Shown here: positions 32,779-46,205 of the stretch, piece by piece
How positions within the stretch are numbered: position 1 is the first letter of the stretch
How the letters are laid out: each line of letters opens with the position of its first letter
Source of the DNA: Coprinellus micaceus
Taxonomy: Eukaryota > Basidiomycota > Agaricomycetes > Agaricales > Psathyrellaceae
DNA: 64,000 bases
Direction of reading: 5' to 3'
NCBI GenBank assembly: GCA_951394405.1
Contig: OX596340.1
Coordinates: 744,001-808,000 of the forward strand
Made by a program: the position numbers and the translations under genes
Notes under the pieces: model-generated
Database searches by the model: none
Seen by the model: the letters and a program-made list of their open reading frames with translations, nothing else
Told to the model about the DNA's origin: nothing

Positions 32779-33927
32779 GGCCTATGGCGTTGAGGTATAT
32801 GCTCTGGTCGTCGTCAAAGGTGGCGAAGCGCCGAAAATGAGAAGTGTGTCGCGGACACGAAAGCGTCGTCAAATGTATATGAGAAGGAGAGTCGTGGTAG
32901 AGAACAAACGAAATGGTCGGAATGGATGGTGGTGGTCGAGAACAAAGACGCCCGTCGCCGTTGTGGACGATGAGTAAGTTCCTCCGGCGTTTGTCAGCGC
33001 CATCATCCCCACTGACTCAAAACACCCCGGACTCGACGCAGCCTCCACGATATTCCTCCCCCATCTCCACTGCTCGAATGGCTGTTCCATGAGCCTCTAT
33101 TCATGGCCGACGTTGACGGGTTTGACTGGCCCACCCTTTTGCGCGACCAACCAACCCTCATCATCACCACGGCATATACTACCAAAAGTCGTCTCAAAAG
33201 TCCAGGCTCGGCGCGCTCCACACCTTTTGCAAGGCATCGGCCTCGTTTGCACAGCTAGACAACAGCTGGATACGACCTAGAGGCACTGGCAATTACCTTT
33301 GGGACAACGAGGAGGCCTCGCGATTTCGATACACGGAATGCTGAAACGCATATACAACCTTCCAATTAGGATTTAGAAGGCCGCAAGGGGAGCTAATCGT
33401 TGCAGACAGGAGCAATACATCGTTCTCTGAAAAGGCATATGCGGTGTGGTTATCCCTGGGGTTCATCGACGTTGCCACTCACGCCTCACTCTGTCGCCCT
33501 CGAAACTGGGATATGGAGGTGGGACAACCCTTGCTTTTATCTTCCGCATCGGGCGGCTGTGGACCTCACCTACCCCTTTGCGAAGTGCTCGAGGTGTCGC
33601 GGTATGATCTAGTCCGAGTATGGCTCACCCTGATCATATGCGGACGACACCAGGAGATGAGGCAGATAGCAGCCTCACCCTCTTGAACTTCCTATTCGTG
33701 CGGAGTGCTACTCTTTCGCTACTGGGTTTGGATCTTGCCCTGAACTGTGGTCTATCGGGGCTGCCGACTGGGTACGGACCTCGAGGACTCTTCGCGACTG
33801 GTTTTCTCTTCAACGTATGGTCAGCCTCAGCCCTCAAAAACGGTGATATATCCTTCTTTCAGGCCGATTTCTCCTGATACCCCAGCCTCGCCTCAGGTTC
33901 ACTGTATCGCTTGCCTTCCGCCCAATA
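32779..33927. other. divergent intergenic region
   Basis: Lies between the RING gene (minus) and the gene at 33928 (plus). A short frame at 33620-33877 could be an unplaced exon, but no motif or paralogue supports it. Confidence 0.4.
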
Positions 33928-35125
33928 ATGCTACCCTCTCCGTTCTCTTCTTTTCGACGCACGCACCCAACTACCCGGCCCCCAACTACCCGGCCCTTCC
34001 CTCACAGACTAGATCCCCAAAGGTCCTCTCGTCTCGCTACATTCGGACGAAACCTCTCAGCCCAATCTCGCAACCTCGCTACGAACGTCGTCGACGGCAT
34101 GCCCGCGACGATAAAAGAGCTCTTAGCGCGGAGGTGTCTGGGGCATGGGACAGCTGCCTTTACGAACACCATTCTCCCTCGGCAACTTCTCCCAGATTCA
34201 CCGATCGAGGAGAAGAAAGACGTTTTCAACGCGGAGTGGGCTAACTGGGTGAGCTTCGCTCGAAGCCGGATCCTACATCGTCTGGAGACTGATATAGTAG
34301 GCTCAGGTCGACTATTCTGGGGATACTTTGGTCGAGAGCAACGCGCCTTCTGACAAGGTCCCATTCTCTCTGGGGAAATATCATTGTACTTCGCCCACCT
34401 TCACTCCTCCATCCGAGAGCTTCACTGGGACTACTACACGACCCGAAAGGCCGTCTTCCCCGGACCAGTTAGCCATAGCATCGCCTTTCGCAGACAACTA
34501 CGCAGTCGATGGCGAATCTAAAGCTATATGGCGCAATGGCCCAGTGTTTTCTGCAGGCCCTAACGTTCATGCATGGGGCCCCAACCTAACAAGGAGGCCT
34601 GCCAGTGATACCTCCCAGGATGGCCACCTGCCTTCCGATACTCACCCTGATCACTCGAGCTTTCTATCCGACCTGGACCCAGACTCGTCGATCTATTTCG
34701 CCGCCCCAGAGGACGACATAGCTAGGGAGACCACAGACTACACCGGGCTCGGCGTTCATCCCCACGACCGCCCCTTCGATCCCACGTCCATCGACGACCC
34801 ATTCCAAGACCCCATCTCCGAAACCCTCGACGGCATCTACAATAACTTGAATCCCTTCATCTCCCCGGGTGCCGAGCTCGAGTCAGACCTCGCGCTGGGC
34901 TGCCACCCTTCATCAACCCCGGGTTATCCTTATCCCAGGGACGAAGGCGTTAACACCGACGATCCCAGTGGTTCCAGAGTCCGCACTCTTCACACAGGTG
35001 ACGGTGGTGACGAAGAAGGCGATGTTTCGTTCCTCTGGGACGAGCCTAGCATGACACTGCCCGGGAGCCTGCGCCCAGACGAAACTCCGTATTCTATACC
35101 CGACTTCTTTGCCGCGCTGCGATGA
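33928..35125 (+). CDS. hypothetical protein, two exons
   Basis: Exons 33928-34248 and 34307-35125 give 379 aa. The donor follows EWANW and the acceptor GCTCAG joins VDYSGDTLVES in frame. The nearer ATAG acceptor would hit a stop. The first ~60 residues are rich in Arg, Ser, Thr and Pro with almost no acids, so a mitochondrial presequence is possible. The rest is acidic and disordered-looking, with Asp/Pro-rich stretches (DPFQDPISE, DGGDEEGDVSF) and no known domain. It is a fast-evolving hypothetical gene; the start is the first ATG of the frame. Confidence 0.5.
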
Positions 35126-35533
35126 CGATGCTCCCTCAGCGCCTGACGTTTCTCTCTTGGCAGAGGGATTCTGATACGTGTTTAGCCAGTCAAGTCGTGC
35201 CGTTTTCTTCTTGTACACGGTTTTGTTGTTTTGTGTCATGCGTGTACCCTTTCCTCCAAGTCGCCACTGCCAGCTTTCGTTCGTTTACACCGCGATTTCG
35301 TTCAGCATGCCTCCCAAGTTTGACCACGTTGTTTGCCTTTTCGGCACCTAGAAAATACCGTCTTCGTTCCAAGTATCATTATACGTCCACTGGACTCGTC
35401 GGTTTCTCTCCCAACCGTAGAGCTTTCCGCCCATCCGGCCAACCGTGAGGCTGTACGTACTCCCTGGACGGCGTCTCACTGCTCAGATGAAGACGTAGGA
35501 CTGCGCCTTCCTCAAACGATTCCCCAACTGGGT
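35126..35533. other. intergenic
   Basis: Spacer of about 400 bp, T-rich on the plus strand. No gene seen. Confidence 0.4.
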
Positions 35534-36921
35534 ATGGCTGATCAAACGCGTGAAAGGCGTTCCGACCGTCACTTCACCACCAACGATCAACCCAGCGCCG
35601 AGGATTTGGACGATATGCGATGCTACCTCGCCGGACCCAAGCAGGAATTTGACTTGGTGAACAGGGGAATCGAAGAACTGGAACGTCTTCTGACGTTTCT
35701 TCGTGGAAGCGGGAGGCCCTGCGTGGCGTCGTACGGAAGTACAATGGGATATGTTCCCCGCTTCGCGGACTACCCCAGAATATCCTCGCCGAAATATTCG
35801 TCCACTGCCTACCCCAAGACCGCCATGCCGTCCTCCATGTCACAAACGCACCCATTCTCCTGACCACCATACGTCGATGATGGTGGGACACGGCCTTGCA
35901 CACGCCACGATTGTGGACGAGTTTCCTCGTCATGACGAAATCCTACGGGCTAGAGGGACCCTTCAGCGGTACAGGCCCCCAACGAGTCGCTGAAGAACAA
36001 CTCGCCTTCCTCCACCGTTGCATCCCAAGACCGGGAACACTGCCATTACACTCTCCTCTCCTGGACCGCTCCGAGTACAAACCCGACAACCTGCCCCCAG
36101 TCATTGCCTTCATCGGGGAGATGCTTCCGCGCATGCGAAGTCTCCGTTGGGCTTCGCATCGACCCTTCAACAGGTTCATCGCACCACAGGCGGTCAACTC
36201 ATCCATGTCTTTGGAGGCGGTCAACGTTCACTGGGATGACCTTTCGGAACCATAACTTCAGTGCTTGTCCATCCACCCTACCGCTGCAGTGGCAACAGTT
36301 GACGTCAAATGACACGACTCGCCCTTCCCGGTACACAACATATCACGCTGTTGAGAAACTGGGCGATCTTCTCAAGACCTGCCCTAGACTCCAAGAAGGC
36401 GTATTAAACGTTTCCGGGGAACAGGTACGGTGGGGAGAATGCGCCGCACCCAAAACTCCTGCCCACGCACCTCCTCCACTCCCCAGTTCCATCCTGTTAT
36501 CCGAACTTCGGTCGCTCAATCTCACACACCAAGACTGCGTCAGGGTCCTCCTACGCCAGATCCACACGCCTAAACTAACCCAGTTGGCGCTGAGAGGAGA
36601 CCGGGAGAAATCGTTCATGCAATGTTCATAGAGCACAACGAAGAGTGCTTGCCGTTTATCGAGAAGCTGGTCGTACGGCCAAGCGTATATCATCCTCCAA
36701 CCCTGGTTACAGCCCTCGAAGATCTTCCCCGCCTCCGGGATCTCGTTCTCGTTGACGAGAATGGAAGCTCTTTCTGCTCTCCGACTGTCCCCCAAAGTCG
36801 TCGACAGGAGTTGGACGAAGATATGTATGCCCGTTCAAATGACTCTGCCCAACGAAAACGTCAAGAAGGGGCTGAAACCATGGCAGGAGGGAGGTCTCGT
36901 TGTCGAAATTGTGCATCCTAA
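35534..36921 (+). pseudogene. F-box/LRR-type protein pseudogene
   Basis: The first segment has the short coiled coil of basidiomycete F-box proteins (IEELERLLTFLR), then shifts frame within GTGGAAGCG near 35704. In the new frame the F-box-like sequence is clear: SPLRGLPQNILAEIFVHCLP, then ILLTTI. It is broken by an in-frame TGA before WWDTALHTPRLW near 35876. The LRR-like part changes frame again near 36255 (after HWDDLSEP) and near 36600-36760 (LPRLRDLVL). F-box proteins are substrate receptors of SCF ubiquitin ligases; four lesions make a functional product unlikely. Confidence 0.7.
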
Positions 36922-37343
36922 ATTGTGCCCAACGCAAAGACCGGACCAGTACGACGGAGCATGGGAGGAAGCGAGGCTCGAACATAGAGATATCGAAGGG
37001 ACTGGAATGAACCAGAGAACCAAAAATAATAGTTACCAAGGCACGAGACTACTTAGAGGAGATCACACACCGATATCCCGCAGCGGGGAGGACCGTGGTA
37101 TTGCGCTATCTAATACAACTACGACATTCAGGCTACTGCACGAACAAGCTCGTGTGACTCTACTCAAAATGGAATAGTTCAAAGTTGGTGAGATAACTCA
37201 CATCTAGTCATCAGTATCGAACTGCTGTTCACGCTGAGGGATAAAACAATATGAGTGAGAATCACTCGCGTGTTCGGTGCGTCCACCGAACTACTCATCA
37301 CACACTCACTCTCTGCCCTAGCAGGGATACTAACGGAGGGCAG

Positions 37344-37476
37344 GACTACGCCGAGAGGGCGGAACTATGCCAGGAGGGCATGACTACGCCGGAAGGGCGG
37401 GACTATGCCAGGAGGGCATGACTACGCCGGGAGGGCGGGACTATGCCAGGAGGGCATGACTATGCCGGGAGGGCAG
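37344..37476 (+). repeat. minisatellite, seven copies of a 19-bp unit
   Basis: Seven uninterrupted 19-bp units of consensus GACTAYGCCRGGAGGGCRK. Units alternate (ACGCCGRGAGGGCGG, then ATGCCAGGAGGGCAT), giving a 38-bp higher-order period. It lies between the F-box pseudogene and the gene at 38008. Confidence 0.9.
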
Positions 37477-38007
37477 GAGGTCGATAGGGAATCCACTCAC
37501 CGCGAGACCTGTCGAATAAGGGTCAGTAAGGGCGAAGGGGGTCGGCCGCCAAAGGTCAGAAGGGTTAGCAAGACCCTTCCTCCCTCAAAGCACCTTCCTC
37601 CCCTCGCCCTAGAAGTCGGAGGTGGGGAGGAAGAGAGAACGACAAAGAGTTGCGCACCCTCCCGTGGGCCTCCCTTCCCCACCACCTCCGACTCCAAGCC
37701 TCCTTCCCTCCCCACCCCCGGAAACGCACAGCGGAAAGGAGGCACGCGCGTTGCCTCCCCCCCGCTGCTTGCTTCCGGGCGGGAATGTTAGTCGAGGAGT
37801 AGCTAGTTCCCCGACTGAATCCCCCACCACACTTCGAGCCACGCGGGGGGTCGAGGTGCGCCGCCCCTTCCCCACCGAAGGAATCGAAGTACCTAGAAAG
37901 CCGAAACGCGTGTTAGTGAATCATCGGAAGGTTCTTCTGCCTGTCCCCAATCGCCCTCCTCCCCTCCACCTGGTGCGCCTCCGCCGTCGTGAGAGGCCTG
38001 TGGGGGT
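37477..38007. other. GC-rich stretch without recognised gene
   Basis: C/G-rich, low-complexity frames on both strands. Holds the 3' flank of the minus-strand gene that ends at 38008. Confidence 0.4.
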
Positions 38008-39433
38008 TTAAATGTTATAACGACCCCTGACCGGTACTCGTCTCGGCCGCGGTACGGCCCCTGGTCCAGCTCCCGCTTCGTTCAGGGCCGGCGGGGCGAA
38101 CCGAGTAGGGCGCGCTCCAGTCGTAGAGAGAGGCTTGGTATCCACTTCGCCCTCCGCCCCGGATCCCGACGCAGACCCAGAGCTGGAGCCGGACCTCGAA
38201 GGGTTCACCAACCTCTTCGCAGCCAGATGGATCCGCCGTAAGGCCCTCTCCTTCCGAATCGCCTGAGCCAATTTCCGCTCCATCTCGTTGGACGCCGGAA
38301 GGAGACCAGTCCGACGTAAGTGAGTTTCCCACCCCCGCCACATCTCCATCTCCTCCGCGTTCAGGTTCCAATATGCCCCGTTCTGTCGGAATGACGACAC
38401 AGTGAAGGTCTGGTACGGGCCCTCGACGATCGTGTGATAAATCTTGACTTGAGGATCAGTCTCCGGCTTGTCGCCCTTCGTCCATATATCCAACCTCCCG
38501 TTGGTGTTGTGCTTGAAGTCCGAGCCGTAGGGATCGTCGGACCTCCAGGGACGGTACGCGAGGTGAATTGGCAAGCCAGCGGGCGCGTTGTTTGGCATAG
38601 GATACTTGTCGCCTCGCTCGAAGCAACCTGCGCGAGAAGGGACAAGTGGTGAGCAAAGGACGGGACGCTGAGCGAACAGCGGTAAACTCACAATACAGCC
38701 GACAGTCAATCTTGGCCCGCTTCGCTCCGAACGGTCCTACCAATTCGTTCTTTCGGGGGTCCGGGTCGAAAAGATTATCGCCGTCCATGACGCCACGAAT
38801 CACCTCCTTGAAGAACCTTGCACGAAGCCAGTCCGGCCTGCCAGCCTTCACGTAGTCGGCTGGTGTACGCTCGAATGGGTTGGACTGGGAGACGAAGGTG
38901 TCGATGTCGAGAAGCTGGATCCATGGGGATTTGTCCCAAACCCGAGTTAACTGATCCTTTACATTGGCGAGGATGGCGGCCCAAGTACCGGGGCTCCAAC
39001 GGCGGTCCTGGACCTGGAAATGGTATCGGCCGTATCGCCTTGTTTGGTCTGGGCATTCGTTCTTGTCTCCATACCTCAAAGCGACGGTGTTCATCGCCCC
39101 GAAGAATAAGCACTCGGCGTCGTTGTTCGCCGCGTACAGGTGGGGGTTGTTGAAAGAGAGTTGGGCCAAAAGGGCGAGGGCGGTAGCCACGTACTCTTGG
39201 GGGAGCTGAGCGCCATGAAGGAAGTCAGCTATGTGGTTCTCGAGGCAGGGAGGCCAGGTTTCGAGAGATTCGTCCGTGGCGAAGTGCACAATCAGGGCGC
39301 TGTGTGCGATGGAGGCCAGCCTCTCTGCATCGGGGCGCATGATTGTCGATAAGGTGGGGGCGAGATAGGTCGCCATGTTGACGTTGGGGGCGGGGATGGG
39401 TGTGGGGCGAGGAAGACGACCAAAAGAAGTCAT
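38008..39433 (-). CDS. hypothetical protein, two exons, weak cyclin-box resemblance
   Basis: Exons 38692-39433 and 38008-38627 give 453 aa; the junction codon restores RLYCCFERGDKYPMP. The helical N-terminal half (ADFLHGAQLPQEYVATALAL, then LFFGAMNTVALRYG and a TWAAILANV stretch) weakly resembles the Pho80-type cyclin box. It lacks a clear key Lys-Glu pair, so this is only a suggestion. The second half has IHLAYRPWRSDDP and a WETHLRRTGLLP helix, then a Ser/Gly-rich tail and a basic end (RPRRVPVRGRYNI). The start ATG at 39433 was chosen because the frame upstream reads as a low-complexity leader. Function unknown. Confidence 0.6.
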
Positions 39434-39963
39434 TGTAACAGAGGTGGGTTCGGTGAGGGAGATAGTATCTGTGGCGATTAGGATAGGGGGAGTCAGACCA
39501 TGGATCGGCGGCGGGTCGCGATGGTGGCTTACAACTAGCACGAATGAGAAGGGTGTAGGAATGTGATGGAAAGTCGACAGGGAGTCAAGTATGATGAGGG
39601 TGTATTTATCTCGCAGAGATAGTGAGTGAGTGTGGGTGGGGAGCAAGAAAGAAAACCGTCTCAGGATCCCAGGGCCGTCTTAAATACTGGTGGGTGGATA
39701 AGTTTCGTCTTGGCCTGGACTCCATGTCATGACATCCCAGACGCCATACGCACCACTACTTGGAGAACGTGGAAGTGAGGTAGCTCCCCATACGCGTGGC
39801 GGCACCACAGTGTCATTGCTTCGGAACAAAGCCAAGAGGCGCCTAGATGAAGGAAGACTCGACGCGTTCGGCGGAGATTGAATATTTTGCCCCAGCGGTC
39901 ATGTGATCGAGGCTCGTGATGACGGGCGCTTGTTTGTTTAATGTCAACCTTCCACCACCTCCA
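39434..39963. other. intergenic, promoter side of the 38008 gene
   Basis: No further gene seen. It ends at the TA target site of the MITE. Confidence 0.4.
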
Positions 39964-39965
39964 TA

Positions 39966-40883
39966 CAGTCAATCACCACATGACGTGACAGGGCCCCACA
40001 ACGTGACAGCCGCAACCAAATCTTATCTCTCTCTGCCGCATCGTAAGGTAACTTATCCAAACCTTCTGTATAACATAGATATACATACTGTTCATGATGT
40101 ACTGTACCTTTGGATATATCCAGAGAGTGAAAAGGGGGGTGAAATTGGCTATCTCCGTTGATTGTGGGTAGTTTTCCGCATTTTTTGAAATTTCCAACAG
40201 CCCTCCCCACCCACACAGGCTCTCTGCTGTGTTAAAAGTGACCATACAAACTCCTTGTGGACTTGGGATCATGTCACCTCCACATTTGTAAGCCCAACTC
40301 ATGATATCCTTAGAGAAATGCCTTCTCTTCCTCACTTTTACTATCCAAAGATCTGGTATTGGGATCTTTTGCATGATTACTGGTGCCAAAAACTATAGAA
40401 GGGGTAACAGGTGCATGTAAACCTTTTCTCCAGCTCCCTCAGTACACGCCAGTCCAAGAATCACGATAACAGGAGCATGTCACCTCCCGCAATCTGACGG
40501 GGTCTCCCCTTGGTCATGCTTGGGCTCTGACCAGGGACTTATGTGCCTGCTACGGTGTGGGTAGGGTCAAAGACATTAACTAAATAGCATTTTAGGACTT
40601 AAATAACTTATATTTCATCAACCCAGGTGGTATTAAGGCAGGGCTCTGCACTGGGGTGCAGGATGAGGGCTCTGTCACGTTTAGTGATTGGAGGCCAAAA
40701 TGCTCCCACGCGCTTGCTCGCACCGTTATGGGCGCATTTTTGGTGCGACAATCACAAGAATTTATATCTACGTAGAGGAGAAGTGGGTGAGTAGATATGT
40801 GAAAAGAACATGCAAAACGGTGCAGTGGTTGTGGAGAAATTCCGTGCCCATCATTTTCTGTTACGTCTAGCGGTGATTGACTG
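39966..40883 (+). mobile_element. Tc1/mariner-like non-autonomous element (MITE), 918 bp
   Basis: Starts CAGTCAATCACC and ends GGTGATTGACTG, each flanked by TA (39964-39965 and 40884-40885), the Tc1/mariner target signature. The inverted ends extend to about 28 bp with a few mismatches (inner word GACGTRACAG). No transposase frame fits. The first ~680 bp recur at 63335-64000. Its 3' end lies 43 bp upstream of the EBP start codon. Confidence 0.85.
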
Positions 40884-40926
40884 TACCGGCAAACTGAGCT
40901 GACCCACCCTCTTCCGAAGCAGAAAA

Positions 40927-41846
<920 letters not shown>

Positions 41847-42903
41847 CGGACATATCGAAAGGGGGTCTGGCGCTGACCACATCTAACCTATCTCTCTCCC
41901 CATCTTACATGCTCGAGCATGCTTTTGGATCCAAGCACGCTACTATCCTGTGACGTAATCTTACGTCTCATGAGCACTACGCCTGGAGAATCGTACTGAC
42001 CACTGAAGGTTCTAGTAATGCTCTTCGATTATCTCAAACAATTGTGCAACCAGAACTATACCGCCGCGGTGGTTGATTCTTGGAGCTGCCTTACTCGTAA
42101 CCGAAGTCGAATTGGGCTCTCAAAGGCTCTCTGTGACTGCTTGCTTCCATCGCCTATCCGTGCGGGACTTCTGCCTGCAGCGGCACCAGGTCCCTTCCCT
42201 TCGTGCATGCTTCTTCTGAACCGTTCATCCTAAGGGTGGCTGTCGATACCCTCCACTTTCTCGTGCCGCCGCCAATCCGGCGTCAGTCTTTCAAGTCTAA
42301 ACGACCCTTCAAGTCGATCCACAGCCCACCCCTTTGCGTGGCTCAGGCCAAGAGTCGGATTGACTTCCAATCCGGCTTCCTTCCACACCGACCGCTGTCT
42401 GGTGGCCAATTTGTCCTTTGCCTGAGAAGCGAAGCGTATACCTTTCCTTGCCTTTCCTCTCTTGTCCTTTCTTCACAAGATCCAGACAAGATCCAGGAAA
42501 CACGACGCAAATCCGATTTGCATCTCCCTCGGTGAGAGAGGCCTATCGCGCTTCTACCCGTTCATCTCGCGCATTCGCCGGGGCTTCTGATGTAGCCCTC
42601 TGACCCTCCTTACATGGACGATAAATATGGGACCACCTCCCCAAGTCACTAACTCTCACTCTCATCTAACACCCATCCTTTCTTCCCTTCCCGTTCCCAA
42701 AATTCATTCTCCCCTTGCTGGTTACGCCCTTTTCTCCAATCACCCGCCCCTATACTCCTCTTCGACCGATCGATCACCCCGCCAGTACATACTTGTCACT
42801 GAACGTCTTCCTCTTCTCTCTTCTGCCAACAGGCCACCCTCTTGGTTTTCTTCAGGTCCCCCCACGTTCTTTTCAACCCGTCCTCGCCTTCATTCTATCA
42901 ACC
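41847..42903. other. intergenic region, about 1 kb
   Basis: No convincing gene. The last ~250 bp are strongly pyrimidine-rich (CT-rich leader), as is common upstream of expressed fungal genes. Confidence 0.45.
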
Positions 42904-43501
42904 ATGAAGCTCGGCTCCGCCCCCTTATGTGCCCTCTTCAGCTTCCTCGCTTCCACCTCATCCCTAGCCGCGCCCATCTCACAACAGCAAATCATCGTAA
43001 GCCCGCACACCACTACCCCAGAGGAGAACCCCTTCTGGCCACATGGGTCTCGCCAGCTCGTCCGCTGGGATACGGACAAGGTTCCGCTGGATAGCGTGGT
43101 GGGGAAAGGCATAGTGGTCCTCGGGTACTGGTCACCCGAGAGCGAGGGAGAGCACTTGGATTATGGTGAGCTTCAGTTCGCAAATCCTACTCTTCGATGG
43201 GAACTGGAGACTGAGCCGCGATATCGCATTAGAACATCCATTGGCCGCCGGTTTCTCACTCGCGGACGGTGAGGTTGAGGTTGAGATCCCAGCAGACATC
43301 GAGTCGGGAGAAAACTATTTCATTGTTTGTAAGTTGCCTCGTCGCTCTGAGAGGCATTGCAGCTAATTGTTGCCCTTTAGTGTTCGGAGATTCTGTACGT
43401 TTAAATCAGAGCTTGAGCTTGAACTTTGGAACTGGCGTACTCACCAACCTCTGTTCCAGGGAAACGTCTCGCCAAGCTTCACCATCGATCAAATCATCTG
43501 A
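42904..43501 (+). CDS. small secreted Kre9/Knh1-like protein
   Basis: Exons 42904-43165, 43233-43328, 43381-43394 (14-nt microexon) and 43460-43501 give 137 aa with matching phases. Residues 1-22 are a signal peptide ending ...SSLA. The mature part resembles the Kre9/Knh1 N-terminal-like Ig-type domain of fungal cell-wall proteins: IIVSPHTTTPEENPFWPHGS, QLVRWDTD, then FSLADGEVEVEIP and NYFIVLFGDSGNVSPSFTI. The usual Ser/Thr-rich tail and GPI signal are absent, so it is probably freely secreted. The role in beta-1,6-glucan or wall biology is inferred from the family only. Confidence 0.75.
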
Positions 43502-44163
43502 GTATCTTGGACAGCACGACGAAGTATGCGTACGACTTTTATGACTGTGAAACGTCCCTCTGGCTCTCCACATTGCCACAATTCCAAGCTAACCCACGCG
43601 CTGTATCATACGCCCCCATCTTGGACTTTGTTCTTGTCTTTATACTGTAACTTTATGTAATGTTCTTGTACCTTCTCTGCTACTATGTTTGTTATCCTAC
43701 TAGTACAACTCCTTCGTATTCAACTATGAGACGATCCTCTCCAACTCATTGTTGTGGGTCCACCGAGAACGAGCGCGGCAATCACCGTGACTATCCAGAA
43801 TTGGTTTCGACGCCGATCTCTTCGACGGCAACCACAACCACACTCCCACCATGACAAACCCCCAACACACCCTCTCATAGTCAGCTTCGCGAAACACTCG
43901 ATGCCCACATTCCTGGGACGACGACCATCGAAAAGGCGCCGCAGTTGCAACACTCTCAGGGGCGTGTTCAACCAAATAGGGCGGGCCTTCTCCCGATCGC
44001 TGTTTATGGAGCAGGGTACCCATCGCTCACGGCACTATGCCATTCATGTCCCCTATATAATACAAGAGGAGATTGAGGGGGATGTGCTGTTCTGTTCTGT
44101 TTCCCACTCCAACGTTATTTCTCCTGTTTCTCCTCCTCTCATCCTCACCGTTCGACCCACACG
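43502..44163. other. intergenic, promoter of the CFA-synthase-like gene
   Basis: No gene seen apart from short frames. Contains the TATATAA at 44054. Confidence 0.45.
44054..44060 (+). promoter_or_regulatory. TATA box of the CFA-synthase-like gene
   Basis: TATATAA 104 bp upstream of the ATG at 44164, followed by a T/C-rich leader. Confidence 0.5.
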
Positions 44164-46183
44164 ATGTCCAGTCAGCTTCTGCGAACGGCGGCGACGCATC
44201 CGTTCTCTATCGTTGGACTCGCGGATACGGTGTGGAACGCGCTGTCTGAGAGGGCTATCCGTGCGTCCTGGGGTCCTGTAACGAGGGTAGCGGAGTCCAT
44301 AGTGCTATCGTACGTAGTCCTGTTCAGCTCGATATCGCGCGGAGTTGACAGAGGCAGCATCACAGGTTGTTGCAGAATATATCTTCAGGGCACCTTCGCG
44401 TTCGTACGACAGATGGCCGGGTGTACGACTTTCCTGCGTCAAAGGCGACTAACAAGGAGGCGGAGGCGGAGATGCGCGTTCGGAGCGACGCGTTCTGGGT
44501 CCGTCTTTGCCTCATGGGAGACCTGGGGTTTTCAGAGGCTTTCATGTATGGGGAAGTCCAGTGCGATGATCTCGTAGCGCTCTTTCGGGTACGAGTGCCA
44601 ACTCCAGCATTGAAAGAACGAGGAGGGATGTTGAATTATCTTTCATTAGGTCTTCCTGATGAACAAACGACAACTAGAGCAGCTAGACTCGAGCTGGTCG
44701 TTCCTCTTCACCCTGCCGCAGAAACTTACATCGTACCGATTCCTCAACACCCTGTCGAATTCGAGGTCGAATATATCGGCGCATTATGATATCTCGAACG
44801 AGATGTTCAAAGGTACGTATCGATTTCGTCGTTCGTCCGTGGAATGAGTGCATAACTTAAACCATTCTCAGGATTCCTGTCGCAGGACATGACGTATTCT
44901 TGCGCCATCTTCTCAGATCTCGACGGCGACCTCAAACCTCCAACGATGAGAGACTACGCCTCTCCTTGCCAACGACTACCCAGCCTTCGAAAGCCCACGC
45001 AAATTCCCTCCCCACCGTTGTCAGATACTCCTTCCATCTCCAGCTCGGAAAGTTACTCCCCTGAGAGAGGGAGTTCACCGCGTGCGAGTGCTTCAACTAG
45101 CATGGACGAGGCACTCCTGGAGAAAAAACTGGCGGGGGAAGACTGTGTAGGGCAGGAAGACGAATTGTACCTGGCCCAACTACGGAAACTAGACCACATC
45201 ATCGACAAGCTCAAAATCCCCTCCGACAAGTCTGTCCGAATCCTAGAAATCGGCTCAGGATGGGGCTCCATGGCCATGCGCATCGCAGAACGCTACCCCC
45301 TCGCCACGATCGATACCCTCACCCTTTCCGTCCAACAACAACACCTCGCGCGCGAACGCATCGCGCTCCAAGGACCCAGCATCGCAGAGCGGATTACCGT
45401 GCACCTGATGGACTACAGGGCGATGCCACCGACATGGGAAGCCGCGTTCGATAGGGTCGTGAGTGTGGAGATGATCGAAGCTGTTGGGAGGGAGTTTTTG
45501 GAGGTGTGTTGGAGGATGGTGGATTGGGCGATGAGGAAGGAGGATGCGGCGGGGGTTGTGCAGGTTATTACGTTGCCGGAAGCGAGTGAGTGGGTGTCTT
45601 TGTAGAGTGGAGAGGGTTGGGAGCTGATTGGCCCCCCGGTATAGGATTTGAGAAGTATGTTCGGGAGATTGACTTTATCCGGAAATGGGTGAGCGTGCAG
45701 ACTTCCCCACTATGTGGAACTCACTCACCTAGCCTCGCCTTTCTCTAGAGTACGTTGTCGACCTGCTTCAGCAGACACGCAAGCTAACCTGGCCTTCACA
45801 GTCTTCCCAGGCGGCTTCCTCCCCACCGTCACCCTCCTCGTCGAAAGCCTATCCACCGCATCAAACGGACGCCTCGTCGTCGACTCCATATCGAACATCG
45901 GCCCCCACTACGCCCGCACCCTCCGTGATAGGTGTCGCCGGTTCACAGAGCACTTCGACGACGTGATTAAGCCGGCGTTGAGGGAGGAGCACCCGACGGT
46001 TATGGGTAACCAGAGACCTGATGGCGATGTGGGAAGGGCGGAGGAGGAGATTGAGGTGTTTAAGAGGAAGTGGTTATGTGAGTGTCTTTTGGTGACGTTG
46101 GGGTTTGGAGAGGGCGTGCTGATGGGATTGGGTAGATTATTATCGGTACTGCGAGGTTGGGTTTTCGACAAGGACTCTTGGAG
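44164..46183 (+). CDS. cyclopropane-fatty-acid-synthase-like methyltransferase, 3' end in gap
   Basis: Placed exons: 44164-44309, 44366-44588, 44650-44812, 44872-45585, 45645-45688, about 45802-46077 and 46136-46183. The last exon or exons lie in the N gap. The family transfers a methyl(ene) group from S-adenosylmethionine to unsaturated acyl chains of lipids. Motifs are an N-terminal lipid-binding part (SSGHLRVRTTDGRVYDF, SEAFMYGEVQCDDL), HYDISNEMFKGFLSQDMTYS, the SAM site LEIGSGWGSMAMRIAERYP, VVSVEMIEAVG, REIDFIRKW, FPGGFLP and YYRYCEVGFSTRTLGD. A ~60-residue Ser/Pro-rich insert sits before the SAM site. The exon 5-6 junction is not in phase by one base under any acceptor I tried, so an assembly error near the gap or an odd splice is likely. 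A TATA box precedes it. Confidence 0.8.
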
Positions 46184-46205
46184 GTGGGTATGGTGGTTTC
46201 TTGCT

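Noticed and set aside
33620..33877. Possible upstream exon of the 33928 gene
   Set aside because: No motif, no paralogue and no convincing splice pair to join it.
37344..37476. CRISPR-like array
   Set aside because: Head-to-tail 19-bp units without spacers in a eukaryotic genome, so a minisatellite.
38008..39433. Firm assignment as a Pho80-like cyclin
   Set aside because: Only weak helical resemblance; diagnostic residues not found, so kept as hypothetical.
39973..40389. 138-codon minus frame in the MITE, partly shared with 63325-63582
   Set aside because: Shared because the DNA is a repeat; the frames do not stay aligned between copies and show no domain.
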